A program made the translations under genes and the position numbers. 64,000 nt of DNA from Ornithinibacillus sp047228935 (GTDB lineage Bacteria; Bacillota; Bacilli; Bacillales; Amphibacillaceae), in contig NZ_JBFEGG010000002.1 in assembly GCF_047228935.1 (NCBI RefSeq), positions 558,001 through 622,000 of the forward strand, in the 5' to 3' direction. The notes under the pieces were generated by a model. It saw nothing but the letters and a program-made list of their open reading frames with translations, made no database searches and was not told the DNA's origin. Of this stretch, positions 25,745-34,361 are shown one piece after another; position 1 is the stretch's first letter; every line of letters begins with the position of its first letter.

Positions 25745-26763
25745 TGCTTGCAGGTCATCGTACATGGGTTTTCGAACAAAAGCCTGTGATTATTTCCACT
25801 GGAACAGTAGGTGGACCATTTGAAGCAGATGGAGCTATATCGGAAGATTTTGATCTTCTTCATGCCGATTTATGGCTCGGACAGGATTCCTATGAAAAAG
25901 CACATAAAGTTTTTTTTGAAGAAGCTTGTCAAAAGGCAATGGAAAAAGGAGAAATACAAAAGGAACAGGTTCAGTTTCTTCTCGCAGGGGACTTGATCAA
26001 TCAGATTACTCCCACAAGTTTCGCTAGTCGAACCATTGGAGCTCCTTATTTTGGTTTATTTGGTGCTTGTTCTACCTCTATGGAAGGATTGGCTCTAGGT
26101 GCTTATATTATTAATACAAAGGGGGCTAAATATATATTAACAGGGGCTTCGAGTCATAACACAGCTGTTGAAAAACAGTTTCGTTATCCGACAGAATATG
26201 GAGGACAAAAACCACCTACTGCACAATGGACGGTTACTGGTGCTGGTGCGGCCCTTTTAAGTGATTCTGGGGATGGACCGAGTGTCACTTCTGCTACGAT
26301 AGGCCGTGTGATTGATATGGGACTGACCGATCCATTTAATATGGGAGGGGCTATGGCACCAGCTGCTGTTGATACGATTGAAGCGCATTTAACGGAAAGA
26401 AACATTGATTCCTCTTATTATGATTTAATCGTCACTGGGGATCTTGGCAAGATAGGGCGTGAAGTTTCCCTTGATTTATTTAAAAAGCATGGAACTTCCA
26501 TTAGTGAAGGACAATTCCAAGATTGTGGACTTATGATTTATCGGAAAGGACAACCAGTCCTCGCAGGGGCAAGTGGGGCGGGGTGTTCAGCAACAGTAGT
26601 CTATGGTCATTTATTAAATCGCATGAAAAAAGGCGAATTTAAAAGAATGTTAGTAGTGGCCACTGGTGCTTTATTATCACCTCTTTCTTTCCAGCAAAAT
26701 GATACGATTCCTTGTATCGCTCATGCGGTATCGATTGAATACGGAGGTGAACAATCATTATGA
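25744..26763 (+). CDS. spoVAD: Stage V sporulation protein AD (dipicolinate-binding)
   Basis: 339 residues from ATG 25744, starting MLAGHRTWVFEQKPVIIST. The protein has a thiolase/ketoacyl-synthase-like fold: GAPYFGLFGACSTSMEGLALGA carries the cysteine at the thiolase active-site position, and GASSHNTAVEKQFRYPTEYGGQ and MVVATGALLSP-like LVVATGALLSPLSFQQ follow. SpoVAD binds Ca-dipicolinate and feeds it to the SpoVA channel. A longer frame from 25729 is less likely, since the coupled ATG has GGGGTGG before it. The end overlaps spoVAE by 4 bp. Confidence 0.92.
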   Translation: MLAGHRTWVFEQKPVIISTGTVGGPFEADGAISEDFDLLHADLWLGQDSYEKAHKVFFEEACQKAMEKGEIQKEQVQFLLAGDLINQITPTSFASRTIGAPYFGLFGACSTSMEGLALGAYIINTKGAKYILTGASSHNTAVEKQFRYPTEYGGQKPPTAQWTVTGAGAALLSDSGDGPSVTSATIGRVIDMGLTDPFNMGGAMAPAAVDTIEAHLTERNIDSSYYDLIVTGDLGKIGREVSLDLFKKHGTSISEGQFQDCGLMIYRKGQPVLAGASGAGCSATVVYGHLLNRMKKGEFKRMLVVATGALLSPLSFQQNDTIPCIAHAVSIEYGGEQSL

Positions 26764-27110
26764 CCTACTTTTGGGCTTTTACCGTAGGTGGTTTGATTTG
26801 TGTCATTGGGCAAATTTTGTTTGATGTGTTTAAACTAACTCCGGGACATACGTTAAGTACCCTTGTAGTAGTGGGGGCCATTTTAGATGGGTTTGGATTA
26901 TATGAACCCTTGATTGACTTTGCTGGTGCAGGAGCTACCGTACCCATTACAAGTTTTGGAAATTCCCTTGTACATGGGGCTATGCAAGAAGCCGAAAAAC
27001 ACGGGTTAGTTGGTGTACTCACAGGGATATTCGAAGTAACAAGTTCCGGTATTTCAGCTGCCATTATTTTTGGAATGCTGGGAGCTTTGATTTTTAAACC
27101 TAAGGGATAA
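26760..27110 (+). CDS. spoVAE: Stage V sporulation protein AE (AEb type)
   Basis: 116 residues, about four membrane helices, with FTVGGLICVIGQILFD, DGFGLYEPLIDFAGAGATVPITSFGN and HGLVGVLTGIFEVTSSGISAAI. It is a paralogue of SpoVAC without its soluble N-terminus. It forms part of the membrane complex for dipicolinate transport. The ATGA overlap with spoVAD indicates coupled translation. The operon has no spoVAA, AB, AEa or AF, as in transferable spoVA operons. Confidence 0.9.
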   Translation: MTYFWAFTVGGLICVIGQILFDVFKLTPGHTLSTLVVVGAILDGFGLYEPLIDFAGAGATVPITSFGNSLVHGAMQEAEKHGLVGVLTGIFEVTSSGISAAIIFGMLGALIFKPKG

Positions 27111-27122
27111 GGAGGATGTAAT

Positions 27123-27329
27123 ATGACCGTAGGATCGGATGTAAAACAATGTCTTGCCAGTTTAAAAGGTGTGGAAGCTAGTCTATCCAGTTTAGCCATA
27201 CGGACACAAGACAACGAATCCAAGAAAACTTTACATGAAACGATGATGGTAGTAAACGAACTAGTGACAGATTTGAAAAAAAGAGTTGGAGAATTGGAAC
27301 GAGAAGAATTTCAGTACAAAGGTTTTTAA
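27123..27329 (+). CDS. Second DUF1657 protein of the spoVA operon
   Basis: 68 residues: GSDVKQCLASLKGVEASLSSLAIRTQDNESKKTLHETMMVVNELV and a terminal REEFQYKGF that mirrors the EEPQYK end of the first copy. AAGGAGG lies before the ATG and the gap to spoVAE is 12 bp. It is the same family as 24485 but clearly diverged, so the duplication is old. Confidence 0.85.
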   Translation: MTVGSDVKQCLASLKGVEASLSSLAIRTQDNESKKTLHETMMVVNELVTDLKKRVGELEREEFQYKGF

Positions 27330-27360
27330 AAGATGTAATTTTTATAGGAGGTGTTAAGTA

Positions 27361-28221
27361 GTGCCTGAATGGTTAGATATTGCAGTACGTTCAATCTTCT
27401 TTGTTGTTGTTTTATTTTTAATTACAAAATTATTAGGAAAGAGACAAATATCTGAATTATCTTTCTTTGAATATGTCACCGGTATTTCCATTGGAAGTAT
27501 AGGTGCTGAAGTTGCTATGGGACTTGAACGGAACATTTTTCACGGTATTATTGGAATTTTCATCTTTGCAGCAATACCCTTTTTATCTGGTTTGCTTTCC
27601 TTAAAAAGTAAAAAGTTCCATGATTTTGTAGAAGGAACAGGAACTGTCTTTATAAAAGATGGGAAAATCATGGAAGATAATTTAAAAAAGGAAAGATACA
27701 CGACAGATGAATTATTAGAATTACTTCGTAAGAAGGATGTTTATCAGGTGTCTGATGTAGAATTCGCTGTATTAGAGGCAACAGGGGATTTATCCGTCAT
27801 GTTAAAGAAAGAAAATCAACCATTAACAGCAAAGGATCTAAACTTGACGGTTGCTTCAATTAAAGAGCCTCAGACTGTCATTATGGATGGTGTGATCATG
27901 GATGAACCACTTGCGACGATTGGACGAAGCCGTGCTTGGTTACACACTGAATTAGAAAAACTTGGTGTAACGGTAGAAAATGTTTTTCTTGGACAAGTTA
28001 ATTCCTATGGAGAGTTAACAGTTGACCTGTTTGACGATCAATTACAAGTCGCATCTCCTCAAGAAAGACCTTTAATTCTTTCGACAATGAAAAAATGCCA
28101 AGCAGACTTAGAGTTGTTTGCTCTTGGAACCGAATCAAAAGAAGCTAAGCAAATGTATAGTAAAAATAGTGAAAAACTACAAGAAGCTATTGATAAAGTG
28201 ATGCCTATTTTAAAAGGATAA
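27361..28221 (+). CDS. DUF421 membrane protein fused to a C-terminal DUF1657 domain
   Basis: 286 residues from a GTG start behind AGGAGG. Residues 1-85 hold three membrane helices with GKRQISELSFFEYVTGISIGS. Residues 90-205 form the DUF421 cytoplasmic part (GTVFIKDGKIMEDNLKKERYT, LEATGDLSVMLKKE). Residues about 230-286 (STMKKCQADLELFALGTESKEAKQMYSKNSEKLQEAIDKV) are a DUF1657 domain. The fusion argues that the free DUF1657 proteins of this operon work with DUF421 proteins at the spore membrane. Last gene of the spoVA operon. Confidence 0.85.
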   Translation: MPEWLDIAVRSIFFVVVLFLITKLLGKRQISELSFFEYVTGISIGSIGAEVAMGLERNIFHGIIGIFIFAAIPFLSGLLSLKSKKFHDFVEGTGTVFIKDGKIMEDNLKKERYTTDELLELLRKKDVYQVSDVEFAVLEATGDLSVMLKKENQPLTAKDLNLTVASIKEPQTVIMDGVIMDEPLATIGRSRAWLHTELEKLGVTVENVFLGQVNSYGELTVDLFDDQLQVASPQERPLILSTMKKCQADLELFALGTESKEAKQMYSKNSEKLQEAIDKVMPILKG

Positions 28222-28429
28222 TGGTTTATTTCGCTATCTTGGATGATCTTAAGACACATAACAAAAAAGTAGTACCATTTTTTTATATAATATCATTTAG
28301 TCGAATCTTGAAAATAAAATCTTTGGAAAAATATTTTTTTTAAATTGATTAGAGGGTGCTTAAAATATTAAAACATTACTGGTTAACTTTCTCTGTTAAT
28401 TTTTGCCGTATAGTCAAAGAGATGAACAT

Positions 28430-28453
28430 CCTTAGTCTGACTTCAGACTAAGG
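28430..28453 (+). terminator. Short hairpin after the spoVA operon
   Basis: CCTTAGTCTGA and TCAGACTAAGG pair perfectly with a 2-base loop, about 210 bp after the operon. A GATTTTCCC tail follows. A terminator is the simplest reading. Confidence 0.5.
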
Positions 28454-28498
28454 TGATTTTCCCTAAGAGATGTTAGAAGTGTCTAATTTTTTAGTTAA

Positions 28499-29125
28499 AT
28501 TAATTTTTATATATATATTGTTTTTATTGTAGCCATAAAAATTTTAGGGAAATCAGCCCTAGCACAACTTACCCCTCACGATTTTGGAGCGATTCTATTT
28601 TTATCTTATTTAGCATTTGGGTCCATTAAAGTAAATGGAGTAACAGAGGGGATTATTGGAACCATTGTTATAACGGGCGTTCACTTAGTTATATCAAAAT
28701 TAAGTTTATTAAATTGGTTAAACCCTTTTATTATAGGAAAACCGACTATTTTAGTTAAACATGGAAAAATTGTATATAAAAATTTAAGGAAAAATAGATA
28801 TCCTTTATCTGAGCTGTTGTCAAGTTTAAGAACAGCAAGATATCCAGATATTCAAGATATTGAATATGCGATTTTGGAAGCAACAGGTGAAATCAGCATT
28901 TTACCAAGGAAAGAATTAGTTCCTGTTACTCCAAAGGATTTACATATGAAAGTAGAATACCATGGATTCCCAATAGCTGTTGTAATTGAAGGGAAAGTTC
29001 AGAAGCGTAATTTAAAATTAATCAACAAGAATGAAGAGTGGCTTAAGCAAGAACTAAAGGCAAAGGGATATCATCAAATTAAAGATATATTTTACGCTTC
29101 TGTTAGAATACCGACCATTCACTAA
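28499..29125 (+). pseudogene. DUF421 gene without a start (remnant)
   Basis: The frame is open from a TAA at 28496 and encodes IKILGKSALAQLTPHDFGAILFLSYLAF, the DUF421 membrane part, then KPTILVKHGKIVYKNLRKNRYPL and EYAILEATGEISILPRKE. About the first 10 residues of a normal DUF421 protein, including the start codon, are absent, and no ATG, GTG or TTG precedes the conserved part. An internal TTG at 28817 would give only a 102-residue domain. Probably dead, or started at a non-standard codon. Confidence 0.65.
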
Positions 29126-29457
29126 ACATTAACACATTTGATATTAGCGACTAATCTTAAAACGATTTCCCCTCCCTATATTAATCCTAGATAAACGGTT
29201 TTAGATAAATATGGTTTTCTTAGTACAGTACCTTATCAAACTATCAAGTTCTAAGTATTTTTGAAGAAAGATGAGAAACCAAATGCATCATTATAACTTT
29301 TTCCATACTATGGGGATATAAAGAGTGAAACTTTGAGTGTGGTTGTTGTTTAATAATTAATTTTCTTTCCCGAAAAAACAGTCAAATGCCTAAAAGGCTA
29401 ATGCTATAATAGAGTTTTCCATTAATCTAATAAAAATCAAATTGATCCGAAATAATT
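29126..29457. other. No gene seen
   Basis: This stretch between the DUF421 remnant and the next terminator has stops in all frames and no coding pattern, RNA gene or clear repeat that I can recognise. Confidence 0.5.
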
Positions 29458-29501
29458 AAAAAGCCGATTTTTCCTTGACATAAAAGGAGAATCGGCTTTT
29501 T
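29458..29501 (-). terminator. Strong terminator of the acidic lipoprotein gene
   Basis: AAAAAGCCGATT and AATCGGCTTTTT pair, with an inner CCTT/AAGG extension. T-runs exist on both strands. Confidence 0.75.
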
Positions 29502-29515
29502 ACTAGTTATCCCTA

Positions 29516-29794
29516 TTACTCATCTTTATTATCCCTATCGCCTATATCTTCTGCATCTTCTATTGGATCTTCTGGATCTGGATCATTATCATTTTCATCA
29601 TCTTTAAACATGTTATCATCTTCGTCAACACCGGGTGCATCTTCAAGATCTGCATTATCATCATTCGTATCACCGTTTTCAATAACATTATTGTTATCCT
29701 CTGGTGGTGGATTCTGATCATTATTGTTACAACCGACTATTAACATGGTAGATAAAATTGCAACGGCTAGTATAAGAAACCATTTTTTGTTCAT
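29516..29794 (-). CDS. Acidic lipoprotein, relative of the one at 22677
   Basis: 92 residues from ATG 29794 (GGAGGACATCC upstream). Signal peptide ends in LIVGC. The mature chain starts CNNNDQNPPPEDNNN and is then almost only Asp, Glu and Asn. The N-terminal motif and the acidity match the 22677 lipoprotein, but the 25-residue repeats are missing. It is likely an unstructured extracytoplasmic tail. Two paralogues on either side of the spoVA operon suggest a link with it. Confidence 0.65.
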   Translation of the reverse strand: MNKKWFLILAVAILSTMLIVGCNNNDQNPPPEDNNNVIENGDTNDDNADLEDAPGVDEDDNMFKDDENDNDPDPEDPIEDAEDIGDRDNKDE

Positions 29795-30096
29795 GGATGT
29801 CCTCCTTTCATGATTTAGTATTATGTTTAAAACTATAAATAGTATCATTCCCTATAAATGTTAAATTATGATCGCTTTTAACAAGTAATTAGGCTAGAAA
29901 ATTTAAGCATTACAGCCAATCGAATAGAGAAGTAGATAATTTCACTGAATTCATTTTTTCATGTCAAGCGTTTAGAAAAGGATATGGGTGATAAACCAAT
30001 TTAGGCGAAATGTAGGTAAATACCTATCCCTATGACAATTGCGGAACATATTATGGTTTAAGTTTTTCAAAGAAGGAATTTAAGGGGATGTTTTTT

Positions 30097-30261
30097 TTGA
30101 AGAGGAACATGGGAATGTGTATTTCTTGTGAAGATTATTTCTGGAAAAGTCAACTTTCAATGTTACCAAGTGGTTCATTTCTTCTTAATAAATGGTACTG
30201 TCCACAATGTTATCCTAAAGCCTTAGAAGAATATACTAGAATTTATTGGGGTAACGCCTGA
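30097..30261 (+). CDS. Small zinc-ribbon protein
   Basis: 54 residues from TTG 30097, with AAGGGG 9 bases before it (ATG 30088 in the same frame is the alternative). It has two Cys pairs: MCISC near the start and YCPQC near residue 38, a treble-clef/zinc-ribbon spacing. It looks like a paralogue of the next small protein. Function unknown. Confidence 0.5.
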   Translation: MKRNMGMCISCEDYFWKSQLSMLPSGSFLLNKWYCPQCYPKALEEYTRIYWGNA

Positions 30262-30375
30262 ATCACTGATATGCCTCCTTAAAAATTTAGGGAAAATATC
30301 TAATTCCGAGACCATGGTTAAATTTATAGATGAAATTTATAAAAAGAATAAAAGTTAAAAGGAGAGTTGTTTCTT

Positions 30376-30510
30376 TTGAAAGTTAAAGGGAGATGTTCCT
30401 GTTGTAAAATTCTGTTGCAAAACGATCTGACGTGCCTTAACGAAAAATACTGTTCTAAATGCTTTATAGAATTCCTAAAAATATATTTCAAGCTAAAAAG
30501 GGAAGCTTAG
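30376..30510 (+). CDS. Small zinc-ribbon protein, second copy
   Basis: 44 residues from TTG 30376 with GGAGAG 9 bases before it. Cysteines occur as CSCC and YCSKC, again a four-Cys metal site, followed by a hydrophobic-basic helix (FLKIYFKLKRE). Both this gene and 30097 use TTG starts with good ribosome sites. Between them lies a short tail ORF ending SETMVKFIDEIYKKNKS, likely a relic. Confidence 0.5.
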   Translation: MKVKGRCSCCKILLQNDLTCLNEKYCSKCFIEFLKIYFKLKREA

Positions 30511-31062
30511 AATAATGAAAATAAATGATATATGAAGACAAATTCAAAAAAACTGCCCATTTTCAAAATCGCTCTAAAGGGTCGCCAACTATCACAAATT
30601 TAACGCCAACTTAAATATAGATGACGAAAATTCCTCCCTAACACGTTCATAAAGGGAGGTTATTTTAATAATACTTTATCTTTTTATTTAAATTCAGCAT
30701 GGAACTTTAGTTTTATAACTTCTAAAAGTCAAAAAATTAAACGAGATGCAGGACAAATCACTATTTGTAAAGAAGTCTATGAAAACGAACAAATACTTGG
30801 TGTAGTCTTTATGGTTTTATTGGAAGGATTATCTTGATCCTAATACAGAATATGCTTTTAACATTCAAATACAATAACTAAATCAAAAAAAGTTGATTTA
30901 CTGAAATTACTTCTTATTTTTAAGTGAAATCTTAATTGCTATTGCACTACTTACCTCATTGAATTCAATTAAGAAAAGGTGCTTTTTTCGCACCCGATAG
31001 CACAATAGGTGATTGTTTTTTAGATCACCTTTTCACACATATTGAACAATCTATACATTCTA
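30511..31062. other. No intact gene; weak hairpin and decayed sequence
   Basis: A short hairpin (CCTCCCT/AGGGAGG, 30633-30659) followed by TTATTTT may be a terminator. A few protein-like snippets occur but no frame is intact. Confidence 0.45.
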
Positions 31063-31287
31063 TATATATAAACCAATCATTGCTGAAATGACGCCTACTG
31101 TAATAGAGGTAATGACATATATAGTGCTAATTTAATTTTGTTTGATTGTATTAGAGTTATAGTTTCGTACCCAAAAGTTGAGAATGTTGTAAATGCACCA
31201 CAAAAACCTACACCAGCAAAAACTCATGTTTCTTCTAACATCCATCCTTGTTTGCGTTTCATCTCTATCCACACTCGTTCCGACATA
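31063..31287 (-). pseudogene. CrcB/Fluc fluoride channel fragment
   Basis: On the minus strand the frame reads FAGVGFCGAFTTFSTFGYE, the Fluc signature that lines the fluoride pore, followed by a last helix (STIYVITSITVGVISAMIGL). An in-frame TGA separates it from the upstream MSERVWIEMKRKQGW part, and the first half of the channel is gone. A dead gene. No fluoride riboswitch pattern is visible upstream. Confidence 0.6.
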
Positions 31288-31311
31288 TCACCTCGTCTTT
31301 TAACGTTAAGC

Positions 31312-31428
31312 TCAATTCTGAATTAGAAATCTCTCTTTTCTTATTTTCAGTTGTTTCTTTTCCATAGACAGTGAACTTAAATTAAACAATGATAACACTA
31401 TGACTGGAATTATATTAAAACGTTTCAT
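31312..31428 (-). CDS. Short membrane-like ORF next to the CrcB fragment
   Basis: ATG 31428 has a strong AGAGGAGATTCAG ribosome site and opens MKRFNIIPVIVLSLFNLSSL, one hydrophobic helix, ending after 38 residues. It may be the remaining start of a gene whose rest was deleted together with part of crcB. Its own function is doubtful. Confidence 0.3.
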   Translation of the reverse strand: MKRFNIIPVIVLSLFNLSSLSMEKKQLKIRKERFLIQN

Positions 31429-31431
31429 CTG

Positions 31432-32064
31432 AATCTCCTCTGATTTTACAAAGGTTATTTTCCCCTACTATCACTGAATATGTTGGTTGTTAATTATTCA
31501 GACTTCTGCCCGTTAGTTTAGGAGTAATTCCTTCACATAGTAATTAAAAGAGGAGCAAGAAGACAGTTTTTCTAAATTCCTTTCAGAATTTGTTTATCAC
31601 ATTCCCTGTATTACAGGTTTTCTGTAAATTATGTATAACTGTAAATACAGGAGGAAGTTTTTATAATCATAAAATTAGTGCTTAGTGTTAGGGATTTTTC
31701 ATCCTCATAGTTAGTTACAACTTTACCTCTGAGTTTTTGCTTTAAAATAAGACATTTCATTATCCGCCATCATAAATAATGACGAAGTATCTTTACAGTT
31801 ATACCCACTTACGTTTTCAACTGTAATTATGTATAACTGTATGTACAGCTATACATAATTACATCTCTTGTATTTTAAATACTTCTTAATTGCCTTTTCC
31901 AACAATATCTATCATGGTAGTGCCGTTTATAGCAGCATGATTACAATCCCTTTTAAAAAGATCTGCATCCAATTCAAAAGTGACTTTTTTCCCATTTTAT
32001 TTCTCTGTAGATACATCTTTCTGTAAACCTGTATTTATGAAATCATTATCGTTTTTTATACTTC
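31432..32064. other. No intact gene; repeats and a decayed DNA-binding-protein-like fragment
   Basis: Contains the 42-bp palindrome at 31822 and related half-copies near 31623 and 31796. On the minus strand around 31895-32010 a snippet reads KSHFELDADLFKR..NGTTMIDIVGKGN, reminiscent of a ribbon-helix-helix DNA-binding protein, but the frame is too short and broken to call. Confidence 0.4.
31822..31863. repeat. 42-bp near-perfect palindrome with related half-sites upstream
   Basis: TGTAATTATGTATA at the left is mirrored by TATACATAATTACA at the right; 19 of 21 positions pair. Another left-half copy (TGTAAATTATGTATAACTG) begins at 31623. Such dispersed inverted half-sites are typical of recombinase or repressor binding, but the cognate protein is unknown. 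Confidence 0.55.
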
Positions 32065-32211
32065 TTAACTATATAAAGTTTTTAGCGATTCTATAGATCT
32101 GGTCTTATAATAAAAACAAAATCCTAATTCTTCTCTCACTAAAAACTCTGTGTACTGTACCCATTCATCTGGAGTTCTACCCAAAATAAGTTGATTGCCC
32201 GGGTTACCGCC
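32065..32211 (-). pseudogene. C-terminal fragment resembling an LLM-class flavin oxidoreductase
   Basis: The minus strand reads GGNPGNQLILGRTPDEWVQYTEFLVREELGF and stops at 32065. The GxPEEWVxxLTxLVxxxGF layout recalls the end of luciferase-like monooxygenases. There is no start, and it abuts the stop of the cupin gene. Weak assignment. Confidence 0.3.
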
Positions 32212-32769
32212 TTATTCAGCAGCCATTGCATCTGCTTTTGTTTGATGTATCGTTCCAAATGGATGTTCTGGAGGTGCATAAATGCTAGACAACTTTAATG
32301 GCTCATTTCCAGTGTTTGTTAAATTATGCCACGTACCAGCAGGAACCATAATAGCATAATCTTCAGAAACCCTTCTTTCATAGTTCAAATTATTTTCTGT
32401 GATCCCCATTTGAACAAGACCCTGACCTTCTTCAATGCGTAGAAACTGATCCACATCTGGGTGAACTTCTAAACCAATGTCCTCCCCGACACCAATACTC
32501 ATTAATGTAACCTGTAAATTATTTCCAGTCCATATCGCTGTGCGAAAGGTACGATTTCTTTCCGCAGCTTCTTTTATATTTATTACAAATGGCTGTTTCC
32601 CTAAGTCTTTAAATTCTATATTTTCTGCTCTTTCTCCTATGTGCATAGGTTGATACAAACTCTCCATATTTGTTGCTTGTGGATAGTTCCAATATATAGG
32701 ATGTTGGCAAACATAGGGCATTGGAACATTTACAAAGTTATGCGGATACATATAGGGGGAATAATACAT
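32212..32769 (-). CDS. Cupin-domain protein
   Basis: 185 residues from ATG 32769 (GGAGTGAGAAAT upstream). A Tyr/Pro/Asn-rich N-terminal tail (MYYSPYMYPHNFVNVP) precedes a single cupin barrel: motif 1 EDIGLEVHPDVDQFLRIEEGQG supplies Glu/His metal ligands, and motif 2 PAGTWHNLTNTG supplies the last His. The Tyr-rich tail is unusual and recalls spore coat proteins, so a coat enzyme is possible. A longer frame to 32928 is not supported by a ribosome site. Confidence 0.75.
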   Translation of the reverse strand: MYYSPYMYPHNFVNVPMPYVCQHPIYWNYPQATNMESLYQPMHIGERAENIEFKDLGKQPFVINIKEAAERNRTFRTAIWTGNNLQVTLMSIGVGEDIGLEVHPDVDQFLRIEEGQGLVQMGITENNLNYERRVSEDYAIMVPAGTWHNLTNTGNEPLKLSSIYAPPEHPFGTIHQTKADAMAAE

Positions 32770-32954
32770 ATTTCTCACTCCTAAATTATAGTTAAAGTAT
32801 CCTATGCACAATACCCAAGAAATGTGCACATTAATAAAATAGAAGGGTATATTTTGGATTTTCCAACGATTCATACCAATTTCTGGGATGGTGTTATCGC
32901 TGTGCCTGCTATCATAATAATGACTCAATGTTTAAAAGTTTTCCCTATACCTCG

Positions 32955-34214
32955 TCAATATTTCCCTACAATAGCTAGTATTTTAGGTTTTCTAATATCG
33001 ATTACCCTTAATAGCGTTGGCGTATATTTTCTAAGTGAATAAAATCGTTTTTGCAGTAAGTCTATATAATCAAAGTCGGCAGGGCGTGCAAGCTCCTGAG
33101 CTTCTTCGACCGAAGAGACAAAAGAATTCCATTCGATAACGGATTCTAAAACCTCAAAAACGTCTAATTTTTCCTTTTTTGCTTTGATTAAAGCTTGTCC
33201 GATGTTCGTAAAGTGTATAACTTTCTCATTCAGCTTTTTACCGTTTTGTTTCTGAATTTCCTCTTGAGCCTTACGGCCTTTTGATAACAGACTAAGTATT
33301 TGTCTATCATGAATTTCAAAAGCTTTATCCGTTAACTCTTGAGTAAGATGTAATAAATAGACAGTTAATATCGAATATCGCTTATTTTCTTGAAAGTCAC
33401 GGAATGCATATGGCTCATATCTTGAGCCTAAGCGAGATAGTTGTAACAGGCGATTGCGATGCAAATGACTAATTTGTACCGTTTCTAATTCCATTCCTCG
33501 TATGTATTCGAGTCGTTCTATTACTTTTAGAAATGTTTCGGGTGAAGGATGACCCGGTGGTTCCTTTAACCAACCCAATATCGTTTTATTGGATTCGGAT
33601 GGATGCTGCGAAGTAATGATCTCTTCAAGCTTTCCTTTTTGTTCATTTGTAAGAGATTGACTAACAGTATTAAACAGTTTCTTTTCAGCCATTGTCCTTG
33701 CCTCCCACACCATTCTTTCAAGTGTAGTAATAGCAGGCAGTATGATTTTGTTTTTTCTTAGAAAATCTATACATTCATGTAGTAGATGTATGGCATCGCC
33801 ATTTTCAAAAGCTAATTGATGAAGATGCTTAAGTGCTATTCGATATTCTCTTAGAGTAAAAGTTACAAAGTCGTATTCACTTCGAAGTTCTTTCAAATGA
33901 TCCCAAAGTGTATTTTCTCTTTGAGGATAAAGACTAATCGAAGATGGAGTGGCACCGATTTGTTTCGATATATAATGTATGACTGATTCCGGGATGCTTT
34001 TGATATGAGTGTATGGCCAACCGGGATACCGAAGAACAGCTAATTGAACAGCAAACCCTAAACGGTTTTCTTCTCTCCTTCGCTTATTAACTATTTCTAA
34101 ATCCCGTTTGGAAAAAGTGAAGTAGGTCCCCAATATCCATTCATCTTCAGGGATTTGCATAAAATCCTGCCTCTGTTCCAGTGTAAGCAATTCTCTACCT
34201 CTCGCAATTTTCAT
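32955..34214 (-). pseudogene. Tn3-family transposase, N-terminal part only
   Basis: From ATG 34214 the protein reads ARGRELLTLEQRQDFMQIPEDEW, EIVNKRRREENRLGFAVQLAVLRYPGW, and continues as a normal Tn3 TnpA through FYSLRKYTPTLL (about 33009-33035). After that it diverges and ends at 32955. About 400 of some 990 residues remain; the catalytic DDE domain is missing. The C-terminal fragment at 16209 begins at the same LRKYTPTLL motif but uses different codons, so it comes from another element. It diverges from the resolvase gene across the res region. Confidence 0.85.
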
Positions 34215-34263
34215 TCAGTATCATCCCATTTCCATAATTATTCAGTTAATTAGTTCAATTATA

Positions 34264-34289
34264 TATCAATAGAGTGTACTCTATTGATA
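34264..34289. promoter_or_regulatory. Palindrome in the tnpA-tnpR intergenic region, candidate res subsite
   Basis: TATCAATAGAGT and ACTCTATTGATA flank a central GT, a perfect 12-bp inverted repeat. It lies between the divergent transposase (ends its start at 34214) and the resolvase (34362), where Tn3-family res sites reside. Further TGTCTCATAAGAC/TTGTCTCA repeats at 34325-34346 may be accessory subsites. Confidence 0.6.
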
Positions 34290-34361
34290 CAAGTATAGTA
34301 GACTGATAAAATCATAGTTAAGAGTGTCTCATAAGACTTGTCTCAAAAACGAGGTGAAATT

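Noticed and set aside
30247..30285. GGGGTAACGCCTG as a possible right Tn1546 end
   Set aside because: Only the first few bases match the 38-bp repeat, and it overlaps the stop codon of a small gene.
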